A stretch of DNA of 35,140 bases from Akkermansiaceae bacterium UBA6138. GTDB lineage: Bacteria > Verrucomicrobiota > Verrucomicrobiia > Verrucomicrobiales > DEV007. This document shows, piece by piece, positions 8,509 to 17,149 of the stretch (within the stretch, counting starts at the first letter, position 1; the number at the start of each line of letters is the position of its first letter). A program made the translations under genes and the position numbers. A model generated the notes under the pieces. The model was not told the origin of the DNA. It worked only from the letters and a program-made list of their open reading frames with translations, and did not search any database. The stretch lies in the NCBI GenBank assembly GCA_002422425.1, contig DIVG01000073.1, positions 141,142 through 176,281 on the forward strand. Reading direction: 5' to 3'.

Positions 8509-10053
8509 TCAAACTTCATTCCAGCCCGCCTCGACCACTTTTGAGCCGAGCCGCGGGTTGGGAGGGTATTGGTTCCGCGGGACCCGCGGGCTGTCCATCA
8601 CCGACCCGCCCCGAACGAGGCGGCGCTTGATGAGCTCAACGGTGCTTTTGAAAGAGGCGGAATCGTCGCAGCGCTTCTTCACCTTGCGCACCGCGTAGAT
8701 GACCGTTCCATGGTCCTTCGCAAAGGCGGCGGCCACCTCCACAAGAGAAAGATCGGTGAGAGTGCGAACCAGATACATCGCGGTCTGCCGCGCCTCGGCG
8801 ACGCGAGCGGTCCGCTTTTTCCCGTTGATAATCTGCACGTCGAGATCGTAATGCTCGGCCACGGCGCGCTTGATCTCATCGACCCCGACCTGACGCGTCT
8901 CCTGACCGCCGCTGATATCGGCGATGACCTCGACGACCTGGGCGGGAGAGACGGGTGACTCGCTCATCGTCGTGACCATGGCAACGCGGATGAGAGCCCC
9001 CTCGAGCGCCCTGACGTTGCCACGGACCCGCTCAACGATAACGTTGATGAGATCATCGCTGACCTGCATCTTCCAGTCATCGCGCTTGCGACGCAGAATC
9101 GCCGCGCGTGTCTCGAGACCGGGGCGGTGAATCTCGACCCCGAGGCCCCACTGAAAGCGGGAAACCAGCCTGTCCTCAAGCTCGACGATCTCCGAAGCGG
9201 GGCAATCGCTCGCCAGAACGATCTGCTTTTGGTTGTCGGCAAGGCGGTTGAACGTGTGGAAAAACTCGCGCTGGAGCCCCTCCTTTCGACCGAGAAACTG
9301 GACGTCGTCGATGAGAAGCAAATCAGCCTCGCGATAGCGCTTGCGGAAGGGCACGAGAGCGTTCTTCTGAATCGCGTCGATGTAATCATTCGCAAACTGC
9401 TCGGCCGTGACAAAAATAATTCTCGACTTGGGGCGGAGACGCAGCGACTCCCAGCCGATGGCATGAAGAAGATGTGTCTTCCCGAGACCGCAGGCCGAGT
9501 GAAAAAAGAGCGGCTGATAAGTCTTCCCGGGCTGATCCGCAACTGCCCGGGAAGCCGCCCAGGCGAGCTCGCTGTTTTCCCCGGGAACAAAATTCTCGAA
9601 GCGGAAGATCTCGACGAGACCGGAGGCACGCCCGAGCTCAAAGAGCTTTTTCTCACTGACCTTCTCGGTCACGACGCGCGGCGAGACCTTGACCCGCTCC
9701 TCCGAGGCGCACCCGGCGGGTCCCGCTGCCGCCTCGTCACCAACGGCGGAGTCTTCTTCCGCAACCACCGCCACTTCGAACCGAATCCGGCCACAGGAAC
9801 CGAGATACTTCTGAAAGGCGGATATTAAGGAAGATTTAAAATTTTCTTCCACCCAGATCGCATACATCGTTCCGGGTGCGACCAGAACCACCTCTTCGGC
9901 GGAGACCTCGGTCAACTGGAAGTTACCAAACCAAAGATCAAAGGTAGAATCGCCAAGCTGGACCCGAAGGTCGTTCGAAATGTTTTTCCAGAGTGTTTTG
10001 AGTTGAGAGGGTGTTCGGTCGTGTGGCGGGTCAAGCGGTTGTCGGTTGTGCAT
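8509..10053 (-). CDS. dnaA: Chromosomal replication initiator protein DnaA
   Basis: Counted from the ATG at 10053, DnaA has 514 residues. Domain I is ~18-85 ('LWKNISNDLRVQLG'), followed by a variable linker. The AAA+ domain spans ~146-350 with P-loop S186-T193 ('SACGLGKT'), Walker B 'LLLIDDVQF' (~245-253) and the arginine-finger region 'DRLVSRFQWG' (~294-303). The helix-turn-helix domain IV is ~390-480. Two positions are odd: the first P-loop Gly is Ser186, and the recognition motif is 'KDHGTV', so the residue equivalent to E. coli Thr435 is Gly449. Asp447, His448 and Arg414 (E. coli D433, H434, R399) are kept. A 34-residue Pro/Arg-containing tail follows domain IV. The frame is open to a GTG at 10140; neither start has a Shine-Dalgarno sequence, and 10053 fits the family N-terminus better. 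Confidence 0.95.
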   Translation of the reverse strand: MHNRQPLDPPHDRTPSQLKTLWKNISNDLRVQLGDSTFDLWFGNFQLTEVSAEEVVLVAPGTMYAIWVEENFKSSLISAFQKYLGSCGRIRFEVAVVAEEDSAVGDEAAAGPAGCASEERVKVSPRVVTEKVSEKKLFELGRASGLVEIFRFENFVPGENSELAWAASRAVADQPGKTYQPLFFHSACGLGKTHLLHAIGWESLRLRPKSRIIFVTAEQFANDYIDAIQKNALVPFRKRYREADLLLIDDVQFLGRKEGLQREFFHTFNRLADNQKQIVLASDCPASEIVELEDRLVSRFQWGLGVEIHRPGLETRAAILRRKRDDWKMQVSDDLINVIVERVRGNVRALEGALIRVAMVTTMSESPVSPAQVVEVIADISGGQETRQVGVDEIKRAVAEHYDLDVQIINGKKRTARVAEARQTAMYLVRTLTDLSLVEVAAAFAKDHGTVIYAVRKVKKRCDDSASFKSTVELIKRRLVRGGSVMDSPRVPRNQYPPNPRLGSKVVEAGWNEV

Positions 10054-10481
10054 TCTCGGGGAATCGGTAACGGGGTCGGAATTAATGGGTGGAACGGTGA
10101 GGCAGTCAGGAAGATCCTCCGGAGCCGCTTTTACTATCACAACTCACTAATAAGCAATGAGTTGAAATTTTTAAAAACAAGCAAAAAGAAGACGCGCGGA
10201 TCGGTCCCTTCCTCGGAGATCTCCCGGCTTCCCGGAGCGGACCAGAAGGGAAAGAAAACCGCCGGGAGTGCGCACCCGGCTCGTTGTCTTTCCTCTCATC
10301 CTCTCCGGCAAACTGCCCGGGGGTCATCGTTACATCGCCCGTTACGGGAGACAACCCTAAAATGAAAAACAGGGCATCTTTTCGCGGGAAAAAATGAGGC
10401 GATTCGGTGCCTCGGCGAACTCAACTCGAATGAGTGAAATTTTAAGAAGATTTCATCAGGAGAGCTGAATTTTTTAGGCAT
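10054..10481. other. Intergenic region upstream of dnaA
   Basis: About 430 nt between the dnaA start and the symporter stop. It is the expected place for the dnaA promoter and possibly an origin. It holds an AT-rich stretch at about 10141-10195 in a GC-rich background, and a 7-bp inverted repeat CAACTCA (10140-10146) / TGAGTTG (10158-10164). I found no TTATCCACA-type DnaA box or close variant on either strand, and no clear GATC cluster. No convincing open frame was seen. An origin cannot be claimed from this; the inverted repeat may be an operator or a leader hairpin of dnaA. Confidence 0.4.
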
Positions 10482-12101
10482 CTAACCTTTCTTCCGACCG
10501 AAAATCCAGCCCAGCCCCATCGTGAGAAAGGTCGTGATCGGCCACATCCACTCGGAAGCAAAAGTCGTTTTCACTGTCTTGGTGTCTCCCTCGACCAGTT
10601 CATAGGTGGGCAGCTGGGAAAGCCACACGGCGAGCGCATCGTTCATGAAGAGAACCCAGACGTCGTTTCGAACAAAGAGCACGAGGACAAAAGAGATAAC
10701 CGCCCCCGCGATAAGCCCTTTGACACTGCCGCGGCCTTTTCCGAGGAGGGCAACGAGAAACATCCCGAGGAGCGGGCCAACCGTGTAGGTCGTCATTCCG
10801 AAAGCGAGCGGCAGGATAGGAACCTCGGTTTTTTCCTTCACCGCAAAAAGCACGAAGGTAAAGCCGGTCAGCACCACTCCCCACACCACGACGAGAAGGC
10901 GGGAGAGACGCACAAGCTTGGCATGCTCGGATTCGGAGTATTCGTGATCAGTCCTTCGCATCAGCGAGAGAGTCGTCTGACTCAGCGCGGCAAGGATGGA
11001 GTCTAGACTGGAGATCGCCGCCGCGAAAATACCCGACAGGATCAGCCCCCGCAACGCCACCGGCATCTCCGTCACAATCCAGACAGGGAAGACCATGTCC
11101 GAGGCGAGCGGCTGCCCACCGCTCCACTTCATCGCCTTCATGATGAGTGGATCAGTCGGCGGGTGTTGCACGTAAAAGACGAAGAGCGCTGCTCCGACCA
11201 TGAGCATCAGCACGGTGACGAGCTGACCCACCGAGCTCCAGATGATGGCCTTGCGCGCATCGGCGGCACTGCGGCAACAGAACATGCGCTGGGCGTTGAG
11301 CTGATCGACCCCGAAGGCGTTCAGATTCAAAAACGGCACGGCGAAAATCGCAACCCAGAAAGTAAACTGCAGCTCCGGGGCGAGATCGAACTTAAAGATC
11401 CGCATCTTATCGACGAGCGTCCCGTCGAAAGTCTCGGAGGCTCTCGCGACGGAAAAGAGGGTCTCCCACCCGTTCTCAAAGGTGCCCACCATCCAGAACA
11501 GTGCCGTCAACCCGCCTGCAATAAAGATGCCGAACTGCATCACGTCGGTCCAGATAACGGTTCGCATCCCGCCCATGAGAGTCCAGCCCACTGCAAACAC
11601 GCCGATCACGACAATGCACCATTCGAAAGGCAGCGGGGTCACCACCTTTAATGGCAACGCCGCGACGAGCACACGCACACTCTGGGCGAGAACACTGCCC
11701 ACCGTGAAAAGAACGGTGGCAAGCTGCTTCACCCCCTCTCCGAGCCGGTGGCCCATAAAATCGTAGGGGCTGTAAATGTCTTTTTCATAGAAGACTTTCA
11801 CAAAATAACAGCCCACGACGATGCGGGCGAGGATGGAGCCTATCGCCCACTGCAGGTAGGTGAAATCGCCCGTCAGGGCCATGACCGCCCCCGGAACGGC
11901 AATGAAAGTCACCCCGCTGATCTCAGTTGCGATGATGGACCCCGATACCGCCGGCCAGGGCAGGGAGCGACCGCCGAGGAAAAAATCCTTGATGCTCGCC
12001 TGCCTCCCGCGCAGGCGATGCCCGACGAGTGTGGTGAGGAGAAGATAACCGAACACCACGACCCAGTCGAGGGGGGTGAAGAACTGATGGAGACCGTTCA
12101 T
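10482..12101 (-). CDS. Sodium:solute symporter family (SSS) transporter
   Basis: From the ATG at 12101 this is a 539-residue polytopic membrane protein with about 13 hydrophobic segments and the LeuT-fold SSS pattern. The N-terminal helix ('LDWVVVFGYLLLTTLVG') is followed by 'DFFLGGRSLPWPAVSGSIIA' and 'SGVTFIAVPGAV', the conserved TM1-TM2 region with the Na-binding backbone. A cytoplasmic 'NAFGVDQLNAQRMFCC' segment is also typical. It uses the sodium gradient to import a sugar or organic solute; the substrate cannot be told from sequence. The longer frame to 12275 runs through the repeat element downstream of atpC and is not credible as coding. It is on the same strand as the ATP synthase genes, 219 nt beyond atpC, and is probably a separate unit. 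Confidence 0.88.
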   Translation of the reverse strand: MNGLHQFFTPLDWVVVFGYLLLTTLVGHRLRGRQASIKDFFLGGRSLPWPAVSGSIIATEISGVTFIAVPGAVMALTGDFTYLQWAIGSILARIVVGCYFVKVFYEKDIYSPYDFMGHRLGEGVKQLATVLFTVGSVLAQSVRVLVAALPLKVVTPLPFEWCIVVIGVFAVGWTLMGGMRTVIWTDVMQFGIFIAGGLTALFWMVGTFENGWETLFSVARASETFDGTLVDKMRIFKFDLAPELQFTFWVAIFAVPFLNLNAFGVDQLNAQRMFCCRSAADARKAIIWSSVGQLVTVLMLMVGAALFVFYVQHPPTDPLIMKAMKWSGGQPLASDMVFPVWIVTEMPVALRGLILSGIFAAAISSLDSILAALSQTTLSLMRRTDHEYSESEHAKLVRLSRLLVVVWGVVLTGFTFVLFAVKEKTEVPILPLAFGMTTYTVGPLLGMFLVALLGKGRGSVKGLIAGAVISFVLVLFVRNDVWVLFMNDALAVWLSQLPTYELVEGDTKTVKTTFASEWMWPITTFLTMGLGWIFGRKKG

Positions 12102-12193
12102 GAAAGTGGAGATGGGCGAAGCTTGCAGCGGCCTACCATGGGACAGAATGAACCATCTCAAAAGAAAAATCGGCGTCGGTGGGACCGGACGTT

Positions 12194-12306
12194 GGCTACT
12201 CTCACGAGTTTCGCTACCGCAACGACGTCCTACAAAGGGAGTAGCGAAGGTCGTGAGACCTTCGGGCAGAGCCAACGGCTTTCGAAACTCTCACGAGTTT
12301 CGCTAC
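12194..12306. repeat. REP-like cluster of hairpin repeats
   Basis: Three copies of one short element lie between atpC and the symporter gene. A 19-nt stretch is identical at 12199-12217 and 12288-12306. An inverted, diverged copy begins at 12241. Two copies fold perfectly: CGAAGGTC/GACCTTCG at 12245-12264 with loop GTGA, and CGAAACTC/GAGTTTCG at 12283-12302 with loop TCAC. The two stems differ at two base pairs and both sides change together, so the structure rather than the sequence is kept. This is the behaviour of REP-type intergenic repeats. The cluster may act as the 3' end or a stability element of the atp transcript. Confidence 0.65.
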
Positions 12307-12320
12307 GCCTTCGCGTCAGA

Positions 12321-12725
12321 TCAGATCCCGCGCCGACGACGCTTGATGTGGAGCTGGGCGAGTGACTTCTGCATCAGCACCATCGCCGCCGCGTGGTCCT
12401 CGGGAAGGGTGTCCTTCTCGGTCATCGCCTTCTGAGCGCGCTCGATGGCTTTCTCAACAGCATCTTCGTCGATCTCGGAAACGCCCAAAGCCATGTCGGT
12501 GAGAACCGAGACCCGGTCATTCGAGACTTCGACAATGCCGGTGCCAATCGCGAGAGAGGTCTCCTCCCCATTTTTCATGTATCGAAGCTCTCCCGGCTGA
12601 AGCGTCGTCACGATGGGGGCGTGGGACCTGAGAATGCCCAGTTCCCCCTCTGCCCCGGGCACAACGACACTGTCGATCTCGTCAGAGAACGCCTTTTTCT
12701 CGGGGGTCACGATGTCCAGTTGCAT
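12321..12725 (-). CDS. atpC: ATP synthase F1 epsilon subunit
   Basis: A 134-residue protein, normal for epsilon. The N-terminal beta-sandwich (~1-85, 'MQLDIVTPEKKAF', 'VVVPGAEGELGILRSHAPIV') binds gamma and the c-ring. The C-terminal helical hairpin (~88-130) is the part that can inhibit ATP hydrolysis. 'GELGILRSHAP' is the usual family marker. It is the last gene of the atp operon, 27 nt after atpD. The C-terminus is strongly basic ('KRRRRG'), which is a little unusual. No Shine-Dalgarno sequence is evident. Confidence 0.95.
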   Translation of the reverse strand: MQLDIVTPEKKAFSDEIDSVVVPGAEGELGILRSHAPIVTTLQPGELRYMKNGEETSLAIGTGIVEVSNDRVSVLTDMALGVSEIDEDAVEKAIERAQKAMTEKDTLPEDHAAAMVLMQKSLAQLHIKRRRRGI

Positions 12726-12752
12726 GGGAGAGAGGGTAAAGGGGAGTAAAAC

Positions 12753-14162
12753 TTACTTCTCGACTGAATCGATCCCGGCCTTCATGTAGAAGTTATTTTC
12801 CGGAACCGCGTCATGTTTGCCTTCGAGGATTTCCTTGAAGCCCTTGACCGTCTCGACCACGGGGACATAGACACCTTTGATCCCGGTGAAAACTTCGGCC
12901 ACGCTGAAAGGCTGGCTGAGAAACTTCTGGATCTTGCGGGCACGGAAGACCGTCAGCTTGTCCTCGGGGTTAAGCTCGTCCATCCCAAGAATCGCGATGA
13001 TGTCCTGCAGGTCCTTGTAACGCTGGAGCACGTTCTGCACGCCTCGCGCCACCTGGTAGTGCTCTTCGCCGACGACGTCGGCGCTGAGGGCGTTCGAAGT
13101 CGAGGCGAGAGGATCCACCGCAGGATAAATCCCGAGCTCGGCAAGGGAACGCTCAAGGACGACGGTCGAATCAAGGTGGGCGAAGGTGTTCGCAGGGGCG
13201 GGGTCAGTCAAATCATCCGCCGGCACATAAACGGCCTGAAACGAGGTGATCGATCCCTTGTTCGTCGAGGTGATACGCTCCTGGAGCTGGGCCATTTCCG
13301 ACGCGAGCGTCGGCTGGTAGCCTACCGCCGAAGGAGTCCGTCCGAGCAGAGCGGACACTTCCGAACCGGCCTGGGAGAAACGGAAAACGTTGTCGACAAA
13401 GAGGAGCACGTCCTGATTCTTCTCGTCGCGGAAATACTCGGCCATGGCGAGAGCCGAAAGGGCGACGCGGAGACGAGCACCGGGAGGCTCGCTCATCTGG
13501 CCGTAGACAAGGGCCACCTTGGACTTGGAGAGGTCGTTCTGGTCGATAACGCCGGCCTCGCTCATTTCCCAGTATAGGTCGTTCCCCTCGCGGGTCCGTT
13601 CACCGACCCCGGCGAAGATGGAGTAACCTCCGTGCTCCTTCGCAATATTGTTAATGAGCTCCATGATGACAACGGTCTTGCCGACCCCTGCCCCACCGAA
13701 CGCGCCGACCTTACCCCCCTTGGTGAAGGGGCAGATCAAATCGATCACCTTGATCCCGGTTTCGAGAATCTCGGCCGAGGTCGCCTGCTCGACGAGGCTC
13801 GGAGCGGGTCGGTGAATGGGATAATACTTCGTGGCATTGACCGGACCGCGCTCATCGACGGCATCACCGGTGACATTGAAAATACGACCGAGAACGCACT
13901 CACCCACCGGCACGGAGATCGGCTTGCCCGTATTGACAACCTTGAGGCCGCGCTTGAGACCCTCAGTCGTGGACATGGCCACCGCACGGACCCAGCCGTC
14001 TCCGAGGTGCTGCTGCACTTCAAGAACCAGCTTGGTGTTCACTCCGTTGAGATCGTAATGCACTTCGATCGCATTGTAGATCTCCGGCAGCTTCTCGGCG
14101 CCCGAGAAGTCGGCGTCTACGACCGGTCCGATAATCTGGACGATTTTTCCTTCGTTACTCAT
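12753..14162 (-). CDS. atpD: ATP synthase F1 beta subunit
   Basis: The catalytic subunit of F1, 469 residues. The P-loop is at 156-163 ('GGAGVGKT'), the catalytic Glu lies in 'GERTREGND' (~187-195), and the ATPase alpha/beta signature 'PAVDPLAST' is present. The canonical DELSEED loop reads 'DELNPED', a mild variant of the element that gamma pushes on. Length and domain order (beta-barrel, nucleotide-binding, helical) are normal. An AGGAG-like sequence about 10 nt before the ATG at 14162 supports the start. It lies between atpG (66 nt gap) and atpC. Confidence 0.98.
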   Translation of the reverse strand: MSNEGKIVQIIGPVVDADFSGAEKLPEIYNAIEVHYDLNGVNTKLVLEVQQHLGDGWVRAVAMSTTEGLKRGLKVVNTGKPISVPVGECVLGRIFNVTGDAVDERGPVNATKYYPIHRPAPSLVEQATSAEILETGIKVIDLICPFTKGGKVGAFGGAGVGKTVVIMELINNIAKEHGGYSIFAGVGERTREGNDLYWEMSEAGVIDQNDLSKSKVALVYGQMSEPPGARLRVALSALAMAEYFRDEKNQDVLLFVDNVFRFSQAGSEVSALLGRTPSAVGYQPTLASEMAQLQERITSTNKGSITSFQAVYVPADDLTDPAPANTFAHLDSTVVLERSLAELGIYPAVDPLASTSNALSADVVGEEHYQVARGVQNVLQRYKDLQDIIAILGMDELNPEDKLTVFRARKIQKFLSQPFSVAEVFTGIKGVYVPVVETVKGFKEILEGKHDAVPENNFYMKAGIDSVEK

Positions 14163-14228
14163 CTGATACTTGCTCCTGCTCGTTAAGAGATTGCGGGTTC
14201 TAAATTAAATCGGTGACTCTCCAGGGGA

Positions 14229-15119
14229 TTACTCGAGAGCGCGCATGGCGGTGGTGATCTCGAGCAACTCAGCGGTGATAGCCGCCTGGCGTTGTTTGTT
14301 ATACTCAAGAGTAAGGTCCTTGATCATCTGCTTCGCATTGTCCGTCGCAGCCTTCATGGCCACCATGCGGGCACTGTGCTCGGAAGCGCGGGACTCAAGG
14401 ACCATCTGATAAAGCTGGTAACCCACATACTGGGGAACGATCATGTCGAGGACGCCACGGGCGTCGGGCTCAAAGAGATACCCGCCGTAGTGAGCACCAC
14501 CCTCCTCCGCCGGATCCGCCACGCCAACTCCCTCATACCCCTTGGCCTTGCCGAGCTCGATCGGGGAGATCGGCAGGAGAGTCTCCAGGAGCGGCTCCTG
14601 ACTGATCGTATTTTTGAAATTGGTAAAAGCAACGGTGACCTTTTCGTAGTCCCCGGCGAGGAACTTTTCCATGACAAATTCGGCGACGGGTTTGACCTCA
14701 AGAAAAGCCACGGGATCCTTCACGGAAAAATCGGCAACGATATTGCGCTTGGACCGGACAAGCGCCTGTCGCCCCTTATTACCAATCGTGACGAAGTCGG
14801 CGTCTTTCCCGACCTGATCCATAACGAGGCGAAGGAGGTTCGTATTAAGAGGACCGCAAAGCCCCTTGTCTGTCGTCACGAGGATGACAAGTTCGCGCGA
14901 ACCGCTCTTTTCCTTGAGGAGGGGGTGATCTTCCTCCCCTGTGTATTCCTTCAGGTTGACAAGAACCTTGTTAAGCAAATCGGCATAGGAACGACCGGAG
15001 ACGGCCTGGTCCTGGGCTTTCTTCATCTTCGAAGCCGCCACCAGCTGCATGGCCTTCGTGATCTGGGCCGTGTTTTTAACCGACTTGATGCGTCGGCGGA
15101 TGTCGCGAAGATTTGCCAT
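14229..15119 (-). CDS. atpG: ATP synthase F1 gamma subunit
   Basis: The central-stalk subunit, 296 residues. The long N-terminal helix begins 'MANLRDIRRRIKSVKNTAQITKAMQLVA'-like, and the C-terminal helix holds 'ASEHSARMVAMKAATDNA' with 'YNKQRQAAITAELLEI'. These two helices form the coiled coil that turns inside the alpha-beta hexamer. The middle Rossmann-like part ('TTDKGLCGPLNTNLLR') is normal. The gene is 33 nt downstream of atpA and 66 nt upstream of atpD in the canonical order. Confidence 0.97.
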   Translation of the reverse strand: MANLRDIRRRIKSVKNTAQITKAMQLVAASKMKKAQDQAVSGRSYADLLNKVLVNLKEYTGEEDHPLLKEKSGSRELVILVTTDKGLCGPLNTNLLRLVMDQVGKDADFVTIGNKGRQALVRSKRNIVADFSVKDPVAFLEVKPVAEFVMEKFLAGDYEKVTVAFTNFKNTISQEPLLETLLPISPIELGKAKGYEGVGVADPAEEGGAHYGGYLFEPDARGVLDMIVPQYVGYQLYQMVLESRASEHSARMVAMKAATDNAKQMIKDLTLEYNKQRQAAITAELLEITTAMRALE

Positions 15120-15152
15120 GGTTTAGTCCAGCTTCAAAAAAGGGGGCGCGGA

Positions 15153-16688
15153 TCAGGCCTTGTAGCCCGCTTTGAAATCGGTGATCGCCTGTTTCAACTC
15201 CTCAACGATAGGATCAGTGAGAGCCTTCTCATCGCGAATCTTGCCCAGGAGAGAGTCCTTCCGTGTCTCAAGGAACTCCTGCATCTTGGCCTGGCAGTCT
15301 TTCACCTTGTTTACCGGGACACTATCAAAATGGCCGTTCTGCATCGCCCAGAGAAGGCACACTTCCACTTCGAGAGAGAGAGGACCATACTGACCCTGTT
15401 TGAAGAGTTCCACGATTCGCTGTCCGCGCTCGATCAAGCCCTTTGTCTTCGCGTCGAGATCGGAACCGAACTGGGCGAAGGCCTGCATTTCCCGAAACTG
15501 GGCGAGGTCGAGCTTTGTTGTTCCGGACACTTTCTTGATCGCCTTCGTCTGGGCGGCGGACCCTACCCGGCTTACGGAGAGACCGACGGAGATCGCGGGG
15601 CGGATACCCTGGTAGAAAAGGTCTGTCTCAAGGTAGATCTGGCCGTCAGTGATCGAAATCACGTTCGTCGGGATGTAGGCCGATACATCCCCGGCCTGGG
15701 TTTCAATGATAGGGAGAGCCGTGAGCGACCCACCGCCGTTTGCTTCACTGAGACGTGCCGCACGCTCGAGGAGACGGCTGTGGAGGTAGAAAACGTCACC
15801 AGGGTAAGCCTCGCGACCCGAGGGGCGGCGAAGCACCAGCGAGACCTGTCGGTAGGCAACAGCGTGCTTGGAGAGATCATCATAGACGATGAGAGCGTCC
15901 ATACCGTTATCCATGAACCACTCACCGATCGCAGCACCGGCATAGGGGGCAAGATACTGGTTCGTGGCGGAGTCCGAAGCGGACGCCACGACGACGACGG
16001 TGTAGTCCATCGCGCCTTCCGCCTCAAGCGTGGCGATGGTCCGGGCCACGTTGGCGAGCTTCTGCCCGATGACGACGTAAATGCAATAAAGAGGTTTGTG
16101 ATTTTTGAGAGTCCCCTCTTCAGCGGCGCGGTTCTGGCGGGCCTGGGAGATAATGGTGTCGACCGCGACGGTCGTCTTGCCGGTGGAACGGTCACCAATG
16201 ATGAGCTCGCGCTGACCGCGGCCAATCGGAATCATCGCATCGATCGCGAGGATGCCGGTCTGGACCGGGACGCTGACCGACTGGCGGGGAATGATACCGG
16301 GGGCGATTTTCTCAACAGGGTAGGTTGCCGTCGTCTTGATACTGCCTTTGCCGTCAACCGGCTGACCGAGCGCATCAACAACGCGACCGAGCATCTCCCT
16401 GCCCACGGGAACCGAGAGAAGCTTCCCGGTTGACTTGACCTCGTCGCCCTCTTTCACGTTGAGACCGTCTCCGAGAAGAATACATCCGACCTCCGTTTCC
16501 TCGAGGTTCAACGCGAGACCGTAAAGGCCGCCCGGGAACTCGATCATTTCATTAAGCATGACGTCGCTCAGTCCTTCGACTTTGGCGACGCCGTCCCCGA
16601 TCTCACGAACGATACCCACGTTCGATTTTGACACGGAGGTCTTAAGGGCGGCGATTTCGGATTCCAGTTCCTGGAGAATGTTACTCAT
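15153..16688 (-). CDS. atpA: ATP synthase F1 alpha subunit
   Basis: The non-catalytic nucleotide-binding subunit, 511 residues. The P-loop is at 165-172 ('GDRSTGKT'; the common form has Gln at the fourth position). The arginine finger is in 'SRVGSAAQTKA', and the alpha/beta signature is around 'PAYIPTNVIS'-like positions ('AYIPTNVISITDGQ'). The N-terminal ~25 residues, a helix that binds delta in other species, are present at about normal length. The gene follows atpH by 38 nt and precedes atpG by 33 nt. Confidence 0.98.
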   Translation of the reverse strand: MSNILQELESEIAALKTSVSKSNVGIVREIGDGVAKVEGLSDVMLNEMIEFPGGLYGLALNLEETEVGCILLGDGLNVKEGDEVKSTGKLLSVPVGREMLGRVVDALGQPVDGKGSIKTTATYPVEKIAPGIIPRQSVSVPVQTGILAIDAMIPIGRGQRELIIGDRSTGKTTVAVDTIISQARQNRAAEEGTLKNHKPLYCIYVVIGQKLANVARTIATLEAEGAMDYTVVVVASASDSATNQYLAPYAGAAIGEWFMDNGMDALIVYDDLSKHAVAYRQVSLVLRRPSGREAYPGDVFYLHSRLLERAARLSEANGGGSLTALPIIETQAGDVSAYIPTNVISITDGQIYLETDLFYQGIRPAISVGLSVSRVGSAAQTKAIKKVSGTTKLDLAQFREMQAFAQFGSDLDAKTKGLIERGQRIVELFKQGQYGPLSLEVEVCLLWAMQNGHFDSVPVNKVKDCQAKMQEFLETRKDSLLGKIRDEKALTDPIVEELKQAITDFKAGYKA

Positions 16689-16726
16689 GACGTTGCGTCA
16701 GGTGAATCGTTACAGTCAGTTGTTTA

Positions 16727-17122
16727 TCAATTAAAATTTTCAGAAAGACGCTCGATGCGGTTCTTCACGCTACCGTCCCAGACGTCACTGCCGACGCGAA
16801 TCTTCATGCCGCCGAGCAACTCGGGGACTACCGCAAATTCCGGCGTAATCTGCCTGCCGTATTTTTTGCGGAGATCGGCCACAACCTGCATTTTTGTCGC
16901 TTCATCGAGGGCGATTGCACTGTGAATGACGGCCCGGTTGCGTTCGGTTTCAAGTTTGACGAGCCTCCAGTAGGCATCAGCGACCTGGACGTAACCACGG
17001 GGACGAGTCTCTTTCAGCTTGTCGATTACTCTCCTAACGATTGAAAGATCAAGATGACCGTCCACCAGAGACGCGGCGAAAATCGTCTTGGCGGTGCGAA
17101 GGGCCTCTTTCCGTGATTTCAT
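16727..17122 (-). CDS. atpH: ATP synthase F1 delta subunit (short form)
   Basis: Recognised by its C-terminal half: 'ERNRAVIHSAIALDEATKMQVVADLRKKYG', then 'PELLGGMKIRVGSDVWDGSVKNRIERL', the standard GG-x-x-(I/V)-x-x-G-x-x-x-D-x-S ending of delta/OSCP. Delta joins the b-stalk to the top of the alpha-beta hexamer. The protein is only 131 residues, against roughly 175-185 for most bacterial deltas. The loss is in the N-terminal six-helix domain that grips the alpha N-termini, of which only about 55 residues remain. The next in-frame upstream codons give no longer frame, and the atpF stop is just 28 nt away, so this is not a missed start. Position between atpF and atpA confirms identity. Confidence 0.88.
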   Translation of the reverse strand: MKSRKEALRTAKTIFAASLVDGHLDLSIVRRVIDKLKETRPRGYVQVADAYWRLVKLETERNRAVIHSAIALDEATKMQVVADLRKKYGRQITPEFAVVPELLGGMKIRVGSDVWDGSVKNRIERLSENFN

Positions 17123-17149
17123 GCGTGAAGGAAAAAAAATGATACTGGA

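Noticed and set aside
10054..10139. N-terminal extension of DnaA to GTG 10140
   Set aside because: Residues do not resemble DnaA domain I and there is no ribosome binding site; the family start fits the ATG at 10053.
12102..12275. N-terminal extension of the symporter frame
   Set aside because: It runs through the hairpin repeats and would put a charged 58-residue stretch before the first membrane helix.
14292..16433. 713-codon plus-strand frame opposite atpA and atpG
   Set aside because: Antisense shadow of highly conserved ATP synthase genes, produced by GC-rich codon bias.
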